Shown: positions 51,616-60,022, counted from the stretch's first letter. The stretch: 64,000 nucleotides of DNA from Geomonas anaerohicana (GCF_016458305.1 NZ_JAEMHL010000002.1:496001-560000); one strand, 5' to 3'. The notes: generated by a model not told the origin, from the sequence alone. A program made the numbers and translations.

Positions 51616-51651
51616 GGGGCTCGTGGGGGCATCGTTCGAGCGGCCCTTTTT
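51616..51651 (+). terminator. Probable Rho-independent terminator
   Basis: GGGGCTCG pairs with CGAGC plus GCCC, with a two-base bulge (GG) in the right arm. Five T follow directly. It lies 16 bp after fcl and fits the end of the second polysaccharide operon. Confidence 0.6.
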
Positions 51652-51789
51652 AACGTTTTTCTTGCGGCTTGTGCGAGTTGCAAAAACTGATACTCATGCG
51701 ACAGCCACCCCCTTCAAGGGGCCTCACATAGGATACCACTTACGCTGTGACAGGCCTGGTTTCAGAAAATGAGAAACTGACATTAGAGT

Positions 51790-51817
51790 TTGCTTTTTCC
51801 GAGCCAGATGATATAGT
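51790..51817 (+). promoter_or_regulatory. Candidate sigma-70 promoter of the WbpM/CapD gene
   Basis: TTGCTT (51790-51795), 16-bp spacer, TATAGT (51812-51817). It is placed 66 bp before the ATG, downstream of a terminator. Prediction only. Confidence 0.35.
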
Positions 51818-51883
51818 GATTCTCTGTTTGTATTAATGTATAGTCTTTAGCTTCATATTGACCTGTCGTGCTGTGGGGGGGAC

Positions 51884-53830
51884 ATGTTCCGCACTAGAAG
51901 AATCCTTGTGTTTTTCCTCGATGTTGTGCTCATCGCTGGTGCTTTCGTTCTTTCCTTCCTGCTTCGCTTTGACTTTCAAATACCCTCCGAGCAGTTTAAT
52001 AACCTGCTGCATGGATTGCTGGTAATCCTTTCGGCCAAGCCGATCATGTTCATCGCCTCGGGCATGTACCGCAGCATCTGGCGCTATGCATCGCTGCAGG
52101 ACGGTTACGAGATCTTCAAGGTGGTGACGCTCTCCTCGCTGCTCTCGGCCCTTGCACTCGTTTTCATGAAGGGCCCTTTCGCCCTGCCTCGGTCCATCTA
52201 CATCCTGGACTGGTTTCTGCTCTTTTCCATGGTGGCGGCCAGCCGGCTGCTCTGGCGCATCTACCGGGAAACCCAGTTGATCCCCAGTCTGCGCAAGGGG
52301 AGGAGGACTCTCATCATCGGTGCGGGCGAGGCGGGCAACCTGCTGCTCAAGGAGATCCGCAAACAGGTCGACGGCGCCTACAACGTTATCGGATTTGTGG
52401 ATGATGACCCTGAGAAGACCGGCATGCGCCTCTCCGGCGTTCGGGTGCTGGGGCGGACTGACCGGCTTTGTGCCCTGGTACGCAAGTACAGTATCGAAGA
52501 GGTCATCTTTGCCATCCCCTCGGGGGGGCCGGAGTTGATGCGCCGTGTGATCGCCAACTGCGAGCGCGCCAAGGCGCGCTTCAAGACACTGCCGGGGATC
52601 ACCGACATCATCGACGGCAAGTTTTCCATGAGCCAGATCAAGGCCGTCGAGATCGAGGACCTGCTCGGCCGCGACCCGGTGGTGCTGGACCAGACGGCGA
52701 TCCGCAACTACCTGACGGACAAGAGGGTGTTGGTGACGGGCGCAGCCGGCAGCATCGGCAGCGAGATCTGCCGGCAGGTGGCGCTTTTCAAGCCGGCCAA
52801 GCTGGTGCTGTTCGACCACGCCGAGACGCCGCTCTTCTACATCGAAAAGGAACTCGCTGCCTCCTTTCCTGACCTGCGCATCATCCCGATGGTGGGGGAT
52901 GTGAAGAATCAGGACCGGGTTGAGACGGTCTTCGACGAGTTTGGCCCTGAGGTGGTCTTCCATGCGGCGGCATACAAGCACGTCGCCATGATGGAGTACA
53001 ACCCGGCCGAGGCGGTGCTCAACAACGTGATGGGCTCCAAGATCGTCGCGGACGCCGCGCACAAGTTCAAGGTGCGCAATTTCGTCATGGTTTCCACCGA
53101 CAAGGCGGTGAACCCGACCAATGTCATGGGGGCTACCAAGAGAAGCGCCGAGATCTACGTGCAGGCGCTGGCGGCGAAGAGCCAGACCAAGTTCACCACC
53201 GTCCGTTTCGGCAACGTCTTGGGGAGTAACGGGAGCGTCATCCCGCTCTTCAAGGAGCAGATCCGCAAGGGCGGGCCGGTTACCGTGACCGACAAGGACG
53301 TGGTGCGCTACTTCATGACCATTCCGGAGGCGTCGCAACTGGTGATGCAGGCTGGCTGCATCGGGCATGGCGGCGAGATCTTCGTGCTCGACATGGGGGA
53401 GCCGGTCCGCATCCTGTCGCTGGCCGAGGAACTGATCAGGCTGTCCGGCTTCATCCCGCACAAGGAGATCGAGATCCAGTTCACCGGGTTGAAGCCCGGC
53501 GAGAAGCTCTTCGAGGAGCTTTTGATCGATGGGGAGGGGATCAAGCCCACTAGCCACAAGAAGATCAGGGTCATGGCGCCGGTGGAGACCGATTTGAAGA
53601 AGGCCACGGCCGATCTGGAGCAACTCTTCAATCATGCCAAGGCGCATGACCTGGGGGCGGTGCTGGACATGCTGCGCAGCATCGTGCCGGAGTTCGTGCC
53701 GCGCTACGAGTTCGACGTGGCGCCGCCTTTTGCCTTCCAGCGGGTGAGGCCCGACCTGTTCCCGCCCCAGAAACTCACCTTCATCAGGAACCTTCGTGTC
53801 GCCGGCACCAGCGAGGGAACGGCGGCATAA
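51884..53830 (+). CDS. WbpM/CapD/PglF-type UDP-N-acetylglucosamine 4,6-dehydratase
   Basis: This 648-residue protein has four N-terminal transmembrane segments (to about 130) and a CoA-binding-like Rossmann domain (about 140-260). The C-terminal SDR has VLVTGAAGSIGSEICRQVA. The active site carries the altered S-M-K set of this family: VSTDKAVNPTN, with M415-x3-K419 (VMGATK) in place of Tyr-x3-Lys. It makes UDP-4-keto-6-deoxy sugars, the substrate class of the aminotransferase at 47791. G-run ribosome-binding site before ATG 51884. Confidence 0.92.
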   Translation: MFRTRRILVFFLDVVLIAGAFVLSFLLRFDFQIPSEQFNNLLHGLLVILSAKPIMFIASGMYRSIWRYASLQDGYEIFKVVTLSSLLSALALVFMKGPFALPRSIYILDWFLLFSMVAASRLLWRIYRETQLIPSLRKGRRTLIIGAGEAGNLLLKEIRKQVDGAYNVIGFVDDDPEKTGMRLSGVRVLGRTDRLCALVRKYSIEEVIFAIPSGGPELMRRVIANCERAKARFKTLPGITDIIDGKFSMSQIKAVEIEDLLGRDPVVLDQTAIRNYLTDKRVLVTGAAGSIGSEICRQVALFKPAKLVLFDHAETPLFYIEKELAASFPDLRIIPMVGDVKNQDRVETVFDEFGPEVVFHAAAYKHVAMMEYNPAEAVLNNVMGSKIVADAAHKFKVRNFVMVSTDKAVNPTNVMGATKRSAEIYVQALAAKSQTKFTTVRFGNVLGSNGSVIPLFKEQIRKGGPVTVTDKDVVRYFMTIPEASQLVMQAGCIGHGGEIFVLDMGEPVRILSLAEELIRLSGFIPHKEIEIQFTGLKPGEKLFEELLIDGEGIKPTSHKKIRVMAPVETDLKKATADLEQLFNHAKAHDLGAVLDMLRSIVPEFVPRYEFDVAPPFAFQRVRPDLFPPQKLTFIRNLRVAGTSEGTAA

Positions 53831-53856
53831 ACAGAATCGAGACTCAACCCCTATTG

Positions 53857-54347
53857 AACAGGGATAAAAGGGATACAGGGGATAAAACGAAGCACACTTC
53901 TTAGAATCATCTATCTCAACTTCTGAATCTAAGGAGTCCACCGATGATTTATGAAGACGTGACGGGGAAGATTCTGGCGGCCTGCTTTGACGTGAGTAAT
54001 GAACTAGGGAACGGGTTCCTTGAGTCGGTTTACGAAAAATCTCTTCTGATAGCTCTTGAAGAAGCAGGTCTTCGGGCACAGAGACAAGTTCCGCTACAGG
54101 TCTTTTACCGCAACAAAAACGTTGGCGACTTTTATGCGGACATCGTTGTTGAGGGAATGGTGTTGCTAGAGTTAAAAGCTGTAAAAGCTTTAGCTCCCGA
54201 GCATGTAGCGCAGATCTTAAATTACCTTAAGGCCACAGGCATTGGCATCGGTTTACTGATCAACTTTGGATCTCCGAAGTCGGAGTATCGAAGATTAGGT
54301 AACAGATTGTGTTCGTAGTCATCCCTTTTATCCTTTTTATCCCTGTT
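53857..54347. mobile_element. GGGATAAA inverted-repeat element, copy 4, carrying a GxxExxY gene
   Basis: The left arm AACAGGGATAAAAGGGATA (from 53857) and the right arm ATCCCTTTTATCC...ATCCCTGTT (to 54347) match the outer arms of the short noncoding copies elsewhere in the window. Instead of the CGCAAAG block it contains a complete, low-G+C gene (53944-54318). It may be the coding version of the repeat family. Calling it mobile is inference; no target-site duplication was established. Confidence 0.6.
53944..54318 (+). CDS. GxxExxY-family protein (PD-(D/E)XK nuclease-like)
   Basis: This 124-residue protein has the name-giving motif G24-F-L-E27-S-V-Y30. A nuclease-like core contains D66 (DFYADIVV), E76-L-K78 (LLELKAV) and Q90 (AQILNYL), matching the PD-(D/E)XK order D...ExK...Q. 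This family is common but has no established function. ATG 53944 follows AAGGAG at good spacing. Codon use is much more A/T-rich than in both neighbours, and the gene sits wholly inside an inverted-repeat pair, both signs of separate origin. Confidence 0.88.
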   Translation: MIYEDVTGKILAACFDVSNELGNGFLESVYEKSLLIALEEAGLRAQRQVPLQVFYRNKNVGDFYADIVVEGMVLLELKAVKALAPEHVAQILNYLKATGIGIGLLINFGSPKSEYRRLGNRLCS

Positions 54348-54364
54348 AAATGATTGAGAATTAA

Positions 54365-56005
54365 ATGAAATTTTCCAAGTTTATCGTGGTGGTCGCGACA
54401 TCTATAGCCCTCTTATATCCCTGTCTTGCCTTTGCGCTTTCCTCCCCTAACATCCCCCTCGACAGCCCTATTTATTTTTACTTGGAGAAGTTGTCGGGCT
54501 TCGGGCTTATCTCCTCAGACATCAAGGGCATCCGCCCCTTCTCAAGGGCGGAGGCTGCGCGCCTGGTGAAAGAGGCTGAGGCGCGGGCGGCGGCTACCGG
54601 ACATTCCGCCTTGGCCGCGGACCTGCTCGATCGCTTGAAAGAACTGCTGCCGCGCGAACTGTCCTACTATGGCCGTGATGCAACCGCACCGGCATTCGAT
54701 TACGACCCAGTGAAGACCGCGCGCCTGCGCTATGTCTACCTGGAGGGCGTCCCCAGGAGCTATTTTCGCGCGGTCCATGACCCGGGCAACGATGGCGTCT
54801 TCGGGATAGGTAGCGGCCTGCGCCCGGCGACACCTTACCCTTTCCCGGATCAGCAGCGCGGCAGCGAGGGCACTCCTCTGTTCGAAAATAACGACGGTGT
54901 GGTCCACCAAAAAGGCTCCAATCTCGACCTGCGCGGCAGCGGAGAAGCCTATTTCGGCTCCATCGCTTCCGTGGCCATCGAGCCGATGCTGCTGTGGTCC
55001 GAAGCGCGCGACGAGGCTACCCTCAGGTTGAACCGGGGGTACGCGAAGCTGGGCGGGAAGGGGCTGGAGTTGGAGGCCGGCCGCGACGAGAACTGGCTGG
55101 GACCCGGTTACCGTGGGGCGATCACCCTCACCAATAATGCGAAGAATTTCGATATCATCAAGCTTTCCAGCCCGGAGCCCGTGCAATCCAAGTACCTGTG
55201 GGACTTGAAATATTCCATCATTTTTTCCCGGTTTGAGAAGACGATAACGGACGGGCAGGAGCGGCAGCCTTACCTTTTCTCGGGAAAGCTGGCCATGAAG
55301 CCCCTCGACAACCTCGAGTTCGGCATCAACCTGGGGCGTCAGGTGGGCGGCCCCGGAGTCAACAACAGCTTTGGCGCCATCATCCGCGGAATGGTTGGCG
55401 GCACCGGCGACGACAACTCAAACACCATTGCGGGGTTCGACCTGCGCCTTCGGTTTCCCTGGCTACGCAACACCGAACTCTACGGTGAACTCTCGGGTGA
55501 GGATGCCGCCGCGTTCTGGCCAATTGTCGAAAGCTACGTAGCTGGTTTCTACATTCCCCGAGTGAGCGAAAGCGGCAAGGATGACCTCCGTTTCGAGTAT
55601 TTTCGCGGCAACCGTATCCTCTACACCAACAGCACCTTCCCCGAAGGATACCTCAGACATGATCTCCCCGTCGGTCATTCGCAGGGGGGCGCCACCCAGG
55701 ACTTCTTCCTGCGTTACAGCCACTGGTTCTCGGTGCGCAACAACCTCGCTCTCGAAGCCTTCCACACCAGGCGCGGCGACTACGGCCGGATGACCGTCGA
55801 CGCCACCGGTCGCTTCGATGCCGCAGGCGTGATGCAGTCCATCGAGCGCAAGAACGCCCTGCGCGCCTCCTGGACCTTCCCGTTCTCAAAAGAGTGGAAC
55901 GCACTGCTCCTCTACGGGCAGGAGTGGATCCACAACTACGAGTTGCGCGCAGGCGATACGCAGATGAACCAGTTGGTTCGAGCCGAACTCTCCTACAAGT
56001 ACTGA
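54365..56005 (+). CDS. Wzi-like capsule assembly outer-membrane protein
   Basis: This 546-residue protein has a signal peptide (MKFSKFIVVVATSIALLYPCLAFA). A helical start (IPLDSPIYFYLEKLSGFGLI, PFSRAEAARLVKEAEARA) is followed by many alternating beta strands, ending in ELSYKY as outer-membrane barrels do. Motifs such as GRDENWLGPGYRGAITLTNNAKNFD fit the capsule-assembly Wzi family, which anchors or organises exported polysaccharide on the cell surface. Its location beside the glycan locus agrees. The upstream region is the right arm of a repeat. Confidence 0.85.
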   Translation: MKFSKFIVVVATSIALLYPCLAFALSSPNIPLDSPIYFYLEKLSGFGLISSDIKGIRPFSRAEAARLVKEAEARAAATGHSALAADLLDRLKELLPRELSYYGRDATAPAFDYDPVKTARLRYVYLEGVPRSYFRAVHDPGNDGVFGIGSGLRPATPYPFPDQQRGSEGTPLFENNDGVVHQKGSNLDLRGSGEAYFGSIASVAIEPMLLWSEARDEATLRLNRGYAKLGGKGLELEAGRDENWLGPGYRGAITLTNNAKNFDIIKLSSPEPVQSKYLWDLKYSIIFSRFEKTITDGQERQPYLFSGKLAMKPLDNLEFGINLGRQVGGPGVNNSFGAIIRGMVGGTGDDNSNTIAGFDLRLRFPWLRNTELYGELSGEDAAAFWPIVESYVAGFYIPRVSESGKDDLRFEYFRGNRILYTNSTFPEGYLRHDLPVGHSQGGATQDFFLRYSHWFSVRNNLALEAFHTRRGDYGRMTVDATGRFDAAGVMQSIERKNALRASWTFPFSKEWNALLLYGQEWIHNYELRAGDTQMNQLVRAELSYKY

Positions 56006-56531
56006 AAAAAAGAAATCCTTCGCCGGGTACCACGGGCGCTTTCCCTGCACCTGCGTCTTCTAACTAGGTCCGCGCGTCCCCTAACCAGGAGGTCGCGTCC
56101 CCTAACCAGGAGGTCGCGTCCCCTAACCAGGATGTCGCGTCCCCTAACCAGGATGTCGCGTCCCCTAACTAGGATGTCGCGCCCCCTAACTAGGATGTCG
56201 CGTCCCCTAACTAGGATGTCGCGTCCCCTAACTAGGATGTCGCGTCCCCTAACTAGGATGTCGCGTCTCCTAACTAGGAGGTCGCGTCCCCTAACTAGGG
56301 GGTCGCGTCCTCTAACTAGGAGGTCGTGTTCCCTAACTAGGAGGTCGTGTTCCCTAACTAGGAGGTCGTGTTCCCTAACTAGGGGGACGTGCCCACTAAC
56401 CAAGAGGTCACGTCCGGACCACTGACCATATGATGTCATCTGTGTTCCTTGCCCCCCTTTCCCCTTTATTTCTCAGCAGATTCGCGCTATATTCTCTCCC
56501 TCGATAACGGCAACCGTCACAAAGGACCCAC
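56006..56531. other. 526-bp gap dominated by a tandem repeat
   Basis: It holds the 21-bp array (56050-56418). About 110 bp of A/T-rich sequence follow, with a possible -10 TATATT near 56489, before the ExeA-like gene. The only long frame is on the minus strand across the array and is not accepted as a gene here. Confidence 0.6.
56050..56418. repeat. 17-unit, 21-bp tandem repeat
   Basis: The TAAC(C/T)AGG word occurs at 56061 and then at exact 21-bp steps to 56397: seventeen units with no insertion or deletion. The consensus unit is GTCGCGTCCCCTAACTAGGAT; variation is confined to a few positions and is graded along the array, with CCAGG units on the left and GTGTTCCC units on the right. Because 21 is a multiple of three, frames stay open on both strands (7-residue repeats LVRGRDI on minus and MSRPLTR on plus). 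Confidence 0.95.
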
Positions 56532-57416
56532 ATGCCTGCGATGTACTGCGAGTTTTACGGCTTCAGGGAGAGCCCGTTCACCATCACTCCCAATCCCCGT
56601 TTCCTGTTCATGAGCGAGCAGCACCGGGAGGCCTACGCGCACCTGCTCTACGCGGTGGACAACCGCGCCGGTTTCGTGGAACTGACCGGAGAGGTCGGCA
56701 CCGGCAAGACGACGCTTTTGCGCACCTTCCTGAACCGTCTGGACCAGGAGGGGCACCGCACCGCCCTCATCTTCAACCCCTGCCTTTCGGACCTGGAGCT
56801 TTTGAAGAGCGTCAACCGCGAGTACGGTCTGGTCTGGGAGTCGGAGAGCAGGGTGGAACTGCTGCAGGTGCTGAACGCTTTCCTTCTGGAGCAGAAACAG
56901 GCCGGGCGTAGCGTGGTGCTGGTGATGGATGAGGCGCAAAACCTCCCCATGGAGGTGCTGGAGCAGATCCGCCTGATCTCCAACCTGGAGACGGAGACGG
57001 ACAAGCTGATCCAGATCGTCCTTTCGGGGCAGCCCGAGTTGCTCACTGTTCTGGGGCGCAAGGAGTTGCGCCAGTTGAACCAGCGCATCACGGTGCGTTA
57101 CCATCTGCGGCCCATGGACTTTGACAGCACCCATTCTTATATCGATCACCGCATGGAGTTGGCGGGGTGTTACCGCGCCGCCGAGTTTTCCAGTGCGGCC
57201 ATGAAGCACATCTACCGCTTTTCCGGAGGGGTGCCGCGCTTGGTCAACGTCGTTTGCGATCGAGCCCTCCTGATCGGGTTCACCGAGGAGGCCCGTACCA
57301 TCACCGGGAGCATGGCGGCACAGGCTGTTGCCGAGGTCGGCGGGCGTTCTCCCTACGGCCTGACGGCGCAGGTGTTGCGGCGCCTGGCCGACGCCCTCCC
57401 GCGCTGGCGCAGCTGA
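56532..57416 (+). CDS. ExeA/GspA-type AAA ATPase
   Basis: This 294-residue ATPase starts MYCEFYGFRESPFTITPNPRFLF as in ExeA-type proteins. Walker A is GEVGTGKTT at 53-61 and Walker B is VVLVMDEAQN. The sensor/lid region is GVPRLVNVVCDRALLIGF. It has no transmembrane or peptidoglycan-binding tail, unlike full ExeA. It is followed by a GspB-like gene, so the pair probably acts in assembling a secretion or envelope complex. The start is ATG 56532 with AAAGGA upstream; ATG 56541 is an alternative. Confidence 0.85.
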   Translation: MPAMYCEFYGFRESPFTITPNPRFLFMSEQHREAYAHLLYAVDNRAGFVELTGEVGTGKTTLLRTFLNRLDQEGHRTALIFNPCLSDLELLKSVNREYGLVWESESRVELLQVLNAFLLEQKQAGRSVVLVMDEAQNLPMEVLEQIRLISNLETETDKLIQIVLSGQPELLTVLGRKELRQLNQRITVRYHLRPMDFDSTHSYIDHRMELAGCYRAAEFSSAAMKHIYRFSGGVPRLVNVVCDRALLIGFTEEARTITGSMAAQAVAEVGGRSPYGLTAQVLRRLADALPRWRS

Positions 57417-57438
57417 TTCTCAACTTTTCGAGGGATTT

Positions 57439-58284
57439 ATGAGTTCAATACTGAAAGCATTGGAGAAAGTGGACGAGTCGCAGCGCTCCCGTCGTCCTGC
57501 CGGCACCGGGGGACTCCCCAAGGCCAGGGGGCGTCGTCCGGCATGGATGATCCCGGTCTGCACTCTTGGCGGAGCGGCCATTGCCACCCTGGCGACTTAC
57601 GCCCTCATGGGCGGGTTCTCCCATCGCCCCGCACAGGTTGCGGTGCAGGGCGCCGATACCGTGACTGCCGCCCCGGTAGCCGCGGCTCCGGCCAAGGCGG
57701 CGCCGGCTGTCCGCGTTGAGGCCAAGGAGGTCGTCGCCGAGCGGACGGCTGCCGCTCCTGCGGTCGCACCCGTCGCGCCCGTGAAGCCTGCGCAGCCGGT
57801 CACCGAGCCTGCCAAGATTGCGGCCAAATCGGCCCCGGTTCCTGCGGCCACGACCAAACAGGCGGCGCAACCGGTTGCCAAACCGGTCACCCAGGCGGCT
57901 GCCAAGGCGGCCACTCCGCCCCAGATCCCGGTAAAGGTAGCGGCAAAGCAACTGGCCCAGCCTTCCGTCGCCGCCAAGGCTCCTACCGTTGCCCAACCGG
58001 CTCCGGTGCACCAGGCGGTCGTGCAACCGGCGCCGGTAGTTGCCGCATCGGCACCAGCCGCGGCGCCGGTGGCCCCGCAGAAGTCGCGACCGGAGATCCG
58101 TGTGAGCGGTATCGCCTGGCAGAACAGCAGCGAGGCGAGCTTCGCCATGGTAAATGGTAGTGCCATGCGCCAGGGCAACGTCGTCAATGGCTACAAGATC
58201 GAGCAGATCTATGAAGACAGCGTCCGGTTTTCCAACGGCAAGGGGAATACCCTGGTGGTGCCGCTGGGGGCGGGCGAGGAGTAG
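57439..58284 (+). CDS. GspB-like membrane-anchored protein
   Basis: This 281-residue protein has the N-terminal SSILKALEKVDES typical of GspB/PulB. One transmembrane helix lies near 35-58 (MIPVCTLGGAAIATLATYAL), followed by a long Ala/Pro/Val-rich periplasmic linker. The C-terminal domain (about 215-278) has IRVSGIAWQNSSEASFAMVN and GYKIEQIYEDSVRF, as in GspB. With the ExeA-like ATPase before it, it forms a GspA/B-like pair. No other type II secretion genes are visible nearby. Confidence 0.84.
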   Translation: MSSILKALEKVDESQRSRRPAGTGGLPKARGRRPAWMIPVCTLGGAAIATLATYALMGGFSHRPAQVAVQGADTVTAAPVAAAPAKAAPAVRVEAKEVVAERTAAAPAVAPVAPVKPAQPVTEPAKIAAKSAPVPAATTKQAAQPVAKPVTQAAAKAATPPQIPVKVAAKQLAQPSVAAKAPTVAQPAPVHQAVVQPAPVVAASAPAAAPVAPQKSRPEIRVSGIAWQNSSEASFAMVNGSAMRQGNVVNGYKIEQIYEDSVRFSNGKGNTLVVPLGAGEE

Positions 58285-58289
58285 GTCGC

Positions 58290-58571
58290 ATGTCATCAGG
58301 ACCCGAAATGGATCAGCAGCAGTGGGAGGCCCTTTGCGAGCAATGCGGCCTTTGTTGTTTTGAGAAGCTGGAGGATGAAGACGGCAGGATCATGTTCACC
58401 TCGACCCCCTGTCGCTACCTCGACATCACCACCAGACGCTGCAAGATCTACAAGAAGCGCTTCAAGATCTTCCCCGAATGCGTGCAACTCACCCCGGAAC
58501 TGGTCAAGGAGCTCAAGTGGCTGCATCGCAGCTGCGGCTACAAGAAGGCCATGCGGAAAGGCATTCTTTAA
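58290..58571 (+). CDS. Short YcgN/YkgJ-like cysteine-cluster protein
   Basis: This 93-residue protein resembles the N-terminal part of YcgN (UPF0260). It has C-x2-C-x2-CC (LCEQCGLCCFEKLEDEDG), then Cys in STPCRYLDI, TRRCKIY, FPECVQLT and SCGYKK. YcgN proteins are usually about 150 residues, so about 60 C-terminal residues are missing. The stop lies only eight bases before a repeat element, which may have shortened it. The cysteines suggest a zinc or iron-sulfur site; the function is unknown. Confidence 0.75.
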   Translation: MSSGPEMDQQQWEALCEQCGLCCFEKLEDEDGRIMFTSTPCRYLDITTRRCKIYKKRFKIFPECVQLTPELVKELKWLHRSCGYKKAMRKGIL

Positions 58572-58578
58572 GGCGTTT

Positions 58579-58730
58579 AACAGGGATGAAGGGGATAAAA
58601 GGGATAGAGGCATAAAAGACAATTTTTAACGCAAAGCCGCAAAGGCGCAAAGAAAACATGAATACAGGCACAGGGCCGGGGGGTAAACAAGAGTCTTTGG
58701 TTTATCCCCTTTATCCCTTTTATCCCTGTT
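58579..58730. repeat. GGGATAAA/CGCAAAG modular repeat, copy 5
   Basis: The 152-bp element has arms AACAGGGATGAAGGGG and TTTATCCCTTTTATCCCTGTT (inverse; here split by the gene-free core). One internal CGCAAAGCCGCAAAGG block lies near 58629. It fills the gap between the YcgN-like and DUF6178-like genes. Confidence 0.92.
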
Positions 58731-58756
58731 AAGAAACGGTTTTCAAAGGGAGTGAA

Positions 58757-60013
58757 ATGGCAGAAATGAAGCAAGTAGCGGTAGTGAAACTTTCTGAGCG
58801 CGATTTCCAGGCGCTTCCCCTACAGCAGAAAAAGGACTACCTGGGGACGGTTTCCGGTAAGGAAAAGATGGACCTCATCGTTGCCGACCCCGACGCCAGG
58901 AGGCTTGCCGCAGGTCTGCAGCCGCAGGAATTCTTTTGGCTCATGAAAGAGGTGGGTGAGGCGGATTCCGTGGACCTGCTGCGCCTGGCTTCCGCGGAGC
59001 AGTGCGTCTTCATCATGGATATGGAGCTTTGGGATGGCTGGACCTTCTCCGAAGATCAGGCCTGTCATTGGCTCACCTACTTCATGGAGGGGGGCGAGCC
59101 GCGCGTTCATGAGCTGCTCAAGCACCTCGATTTCGAGCTGCTGCAACTCCTGTTGAGCCGCGAGATCATCGTCGGTGGCGGCATCGGCGACCAGGGCAAC
59201 GATGAGGAGCGCCTGGGTGACTACGATCACACCTTCGACGATGTCTTCATGATCAAGTTCAAGAACCCCAAGCACAGCCAGTTGATCGGCTCTTTCCTCT
59301 CCATGCTGGTCAAGCTGGACAACCAGTTGTACACCGCACTCATGGAAGGGGTGAAAGGGGATGTGGACCTGGAGCTCGAGGAGCAATGCCAGCGGTTCCG
59401 CACCGGCAGGCTGCAGGACTTGGGCTTCCCGCCGTTGGACGAGGCGCTGTCGATCTATGCCCGGATCCACCCGGACCGTTTCGAACTCCAGGGGGGGAAG
59501 GAACTGGCCTCGGCGGGGGAGGGGGGGCACCTGATGCCGGTCTTTGCCGACGAAGGGACCCTGCTGTCGCGCGCCTTGGCGCGGTCCGGTTCGGAAATCG
59601 TGTCACAGGAGTTGAACTACCTGGTCAACAGTGCCCTGGTTGCCGAGGGGCAGGCTTTTCACGAACCCGAGTCCATGCTCGCGGTGATGCACCGGGTTTG
59701 CGGCTACCTCAACATCGCCTTGGAGACGCTGGCGCCCGGGGATGAGAGCAAAGCGGCGCAGATACTGGCCGAGGAGGAACTGAAGCGGCTGTTCCAGCTG
59801 GGGTACAGTGTTGTGCTGCAGCTCAAGTTCACCGCACGTGACACCGAAACCGTCGACTACGCCACCGGGAAGCTCCTGGGCGGGCTGAAGTCCAAGCGTC
59901 CCCGTTTCTACCGCGGTCTCGATGCCGACGGTGTCGACGGCTACCGCGAGTTCCGCGATCTCGACGACGTGCGGCGCGTATCCGACCTGCTGGCTCAGTT
60001 GCAGGGACAATAA
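58757..60013 (+). CDS. DUF6178-like uncharacterised protein
   Basis: This 418-residue soluble protein has no signal peptide or membrane segment. The sequence is Leu/Glu/Asp-rich and largely helical (LSERDFQALPLQQKKDYL, HLDFELLQLLLSREIIVGGG, LEEQCQRFRTGRLQDLGFPP, DAIA-like SIYARIHPDRFEL). I associate it from memory with DUF6178 of deltaproteobacteria; the assignment is not checked. No catalytic motif was recognised and no function is proposed. It is flanked by repeat elements on both sides, and its stop codon lies about ten bases from the next one. Confidence 0.6.
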   Translation: MAEMKQVAVVKLSERDFQALPLQQKKDYLGTVSGKEKMDLIVADPDARRLAAGLQPQEFFWLMKEVGEADSVDLLRLASAEQCVFIMDMELWDGWTFSEDQACHWLTYFMEGGEPRVHELLKHLDFELLQLLLSREIIVGGGIGDQGNDEERLGDYDHTFDDVFMIKFKNPKHSQLIGSFLSMLVKLDNQLYTALMEGVKGDVDLELEEQCQRFRTGRLQDLGFPPLDEALSIYARIHPDRFELQGGKELASAGEGGHLMPVFADEGTLLSRALARSGSEIVSQELNYLVNSALVAEGQAFHEPESMLAVMHRVCGYLNIALETLAPGDESKAAQILAEEELKRLFQLGYSVVLQLKFTARDTETVDYATGKLLGGLKSKRPRFYRGLDADGVDGYREFRDLDDVRRVSDLLAQLQGQ

Positions 60014-60022
60014 AACCCGTTT

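Noticed and set aside
51769-51800. Possible sigma-54 promoter before the WbpM/CapD gene
   Set aside because: The best match has GA in place of GG and 11 instead of 10 bases before GC, so the essential spacing is broken.
56050-56418. Possible CRISPR array
   Set aside because: Units are directly adjacent 21-mers without spacers and no cas genes are present.
56132-56425. Plus-strand frame with MSRPLTR repeats in the tandem array
   Set aside because: It begins inside the array, has no ribosome-binding site separate from the repeat unit, and openness follows from the 21-bp phase.
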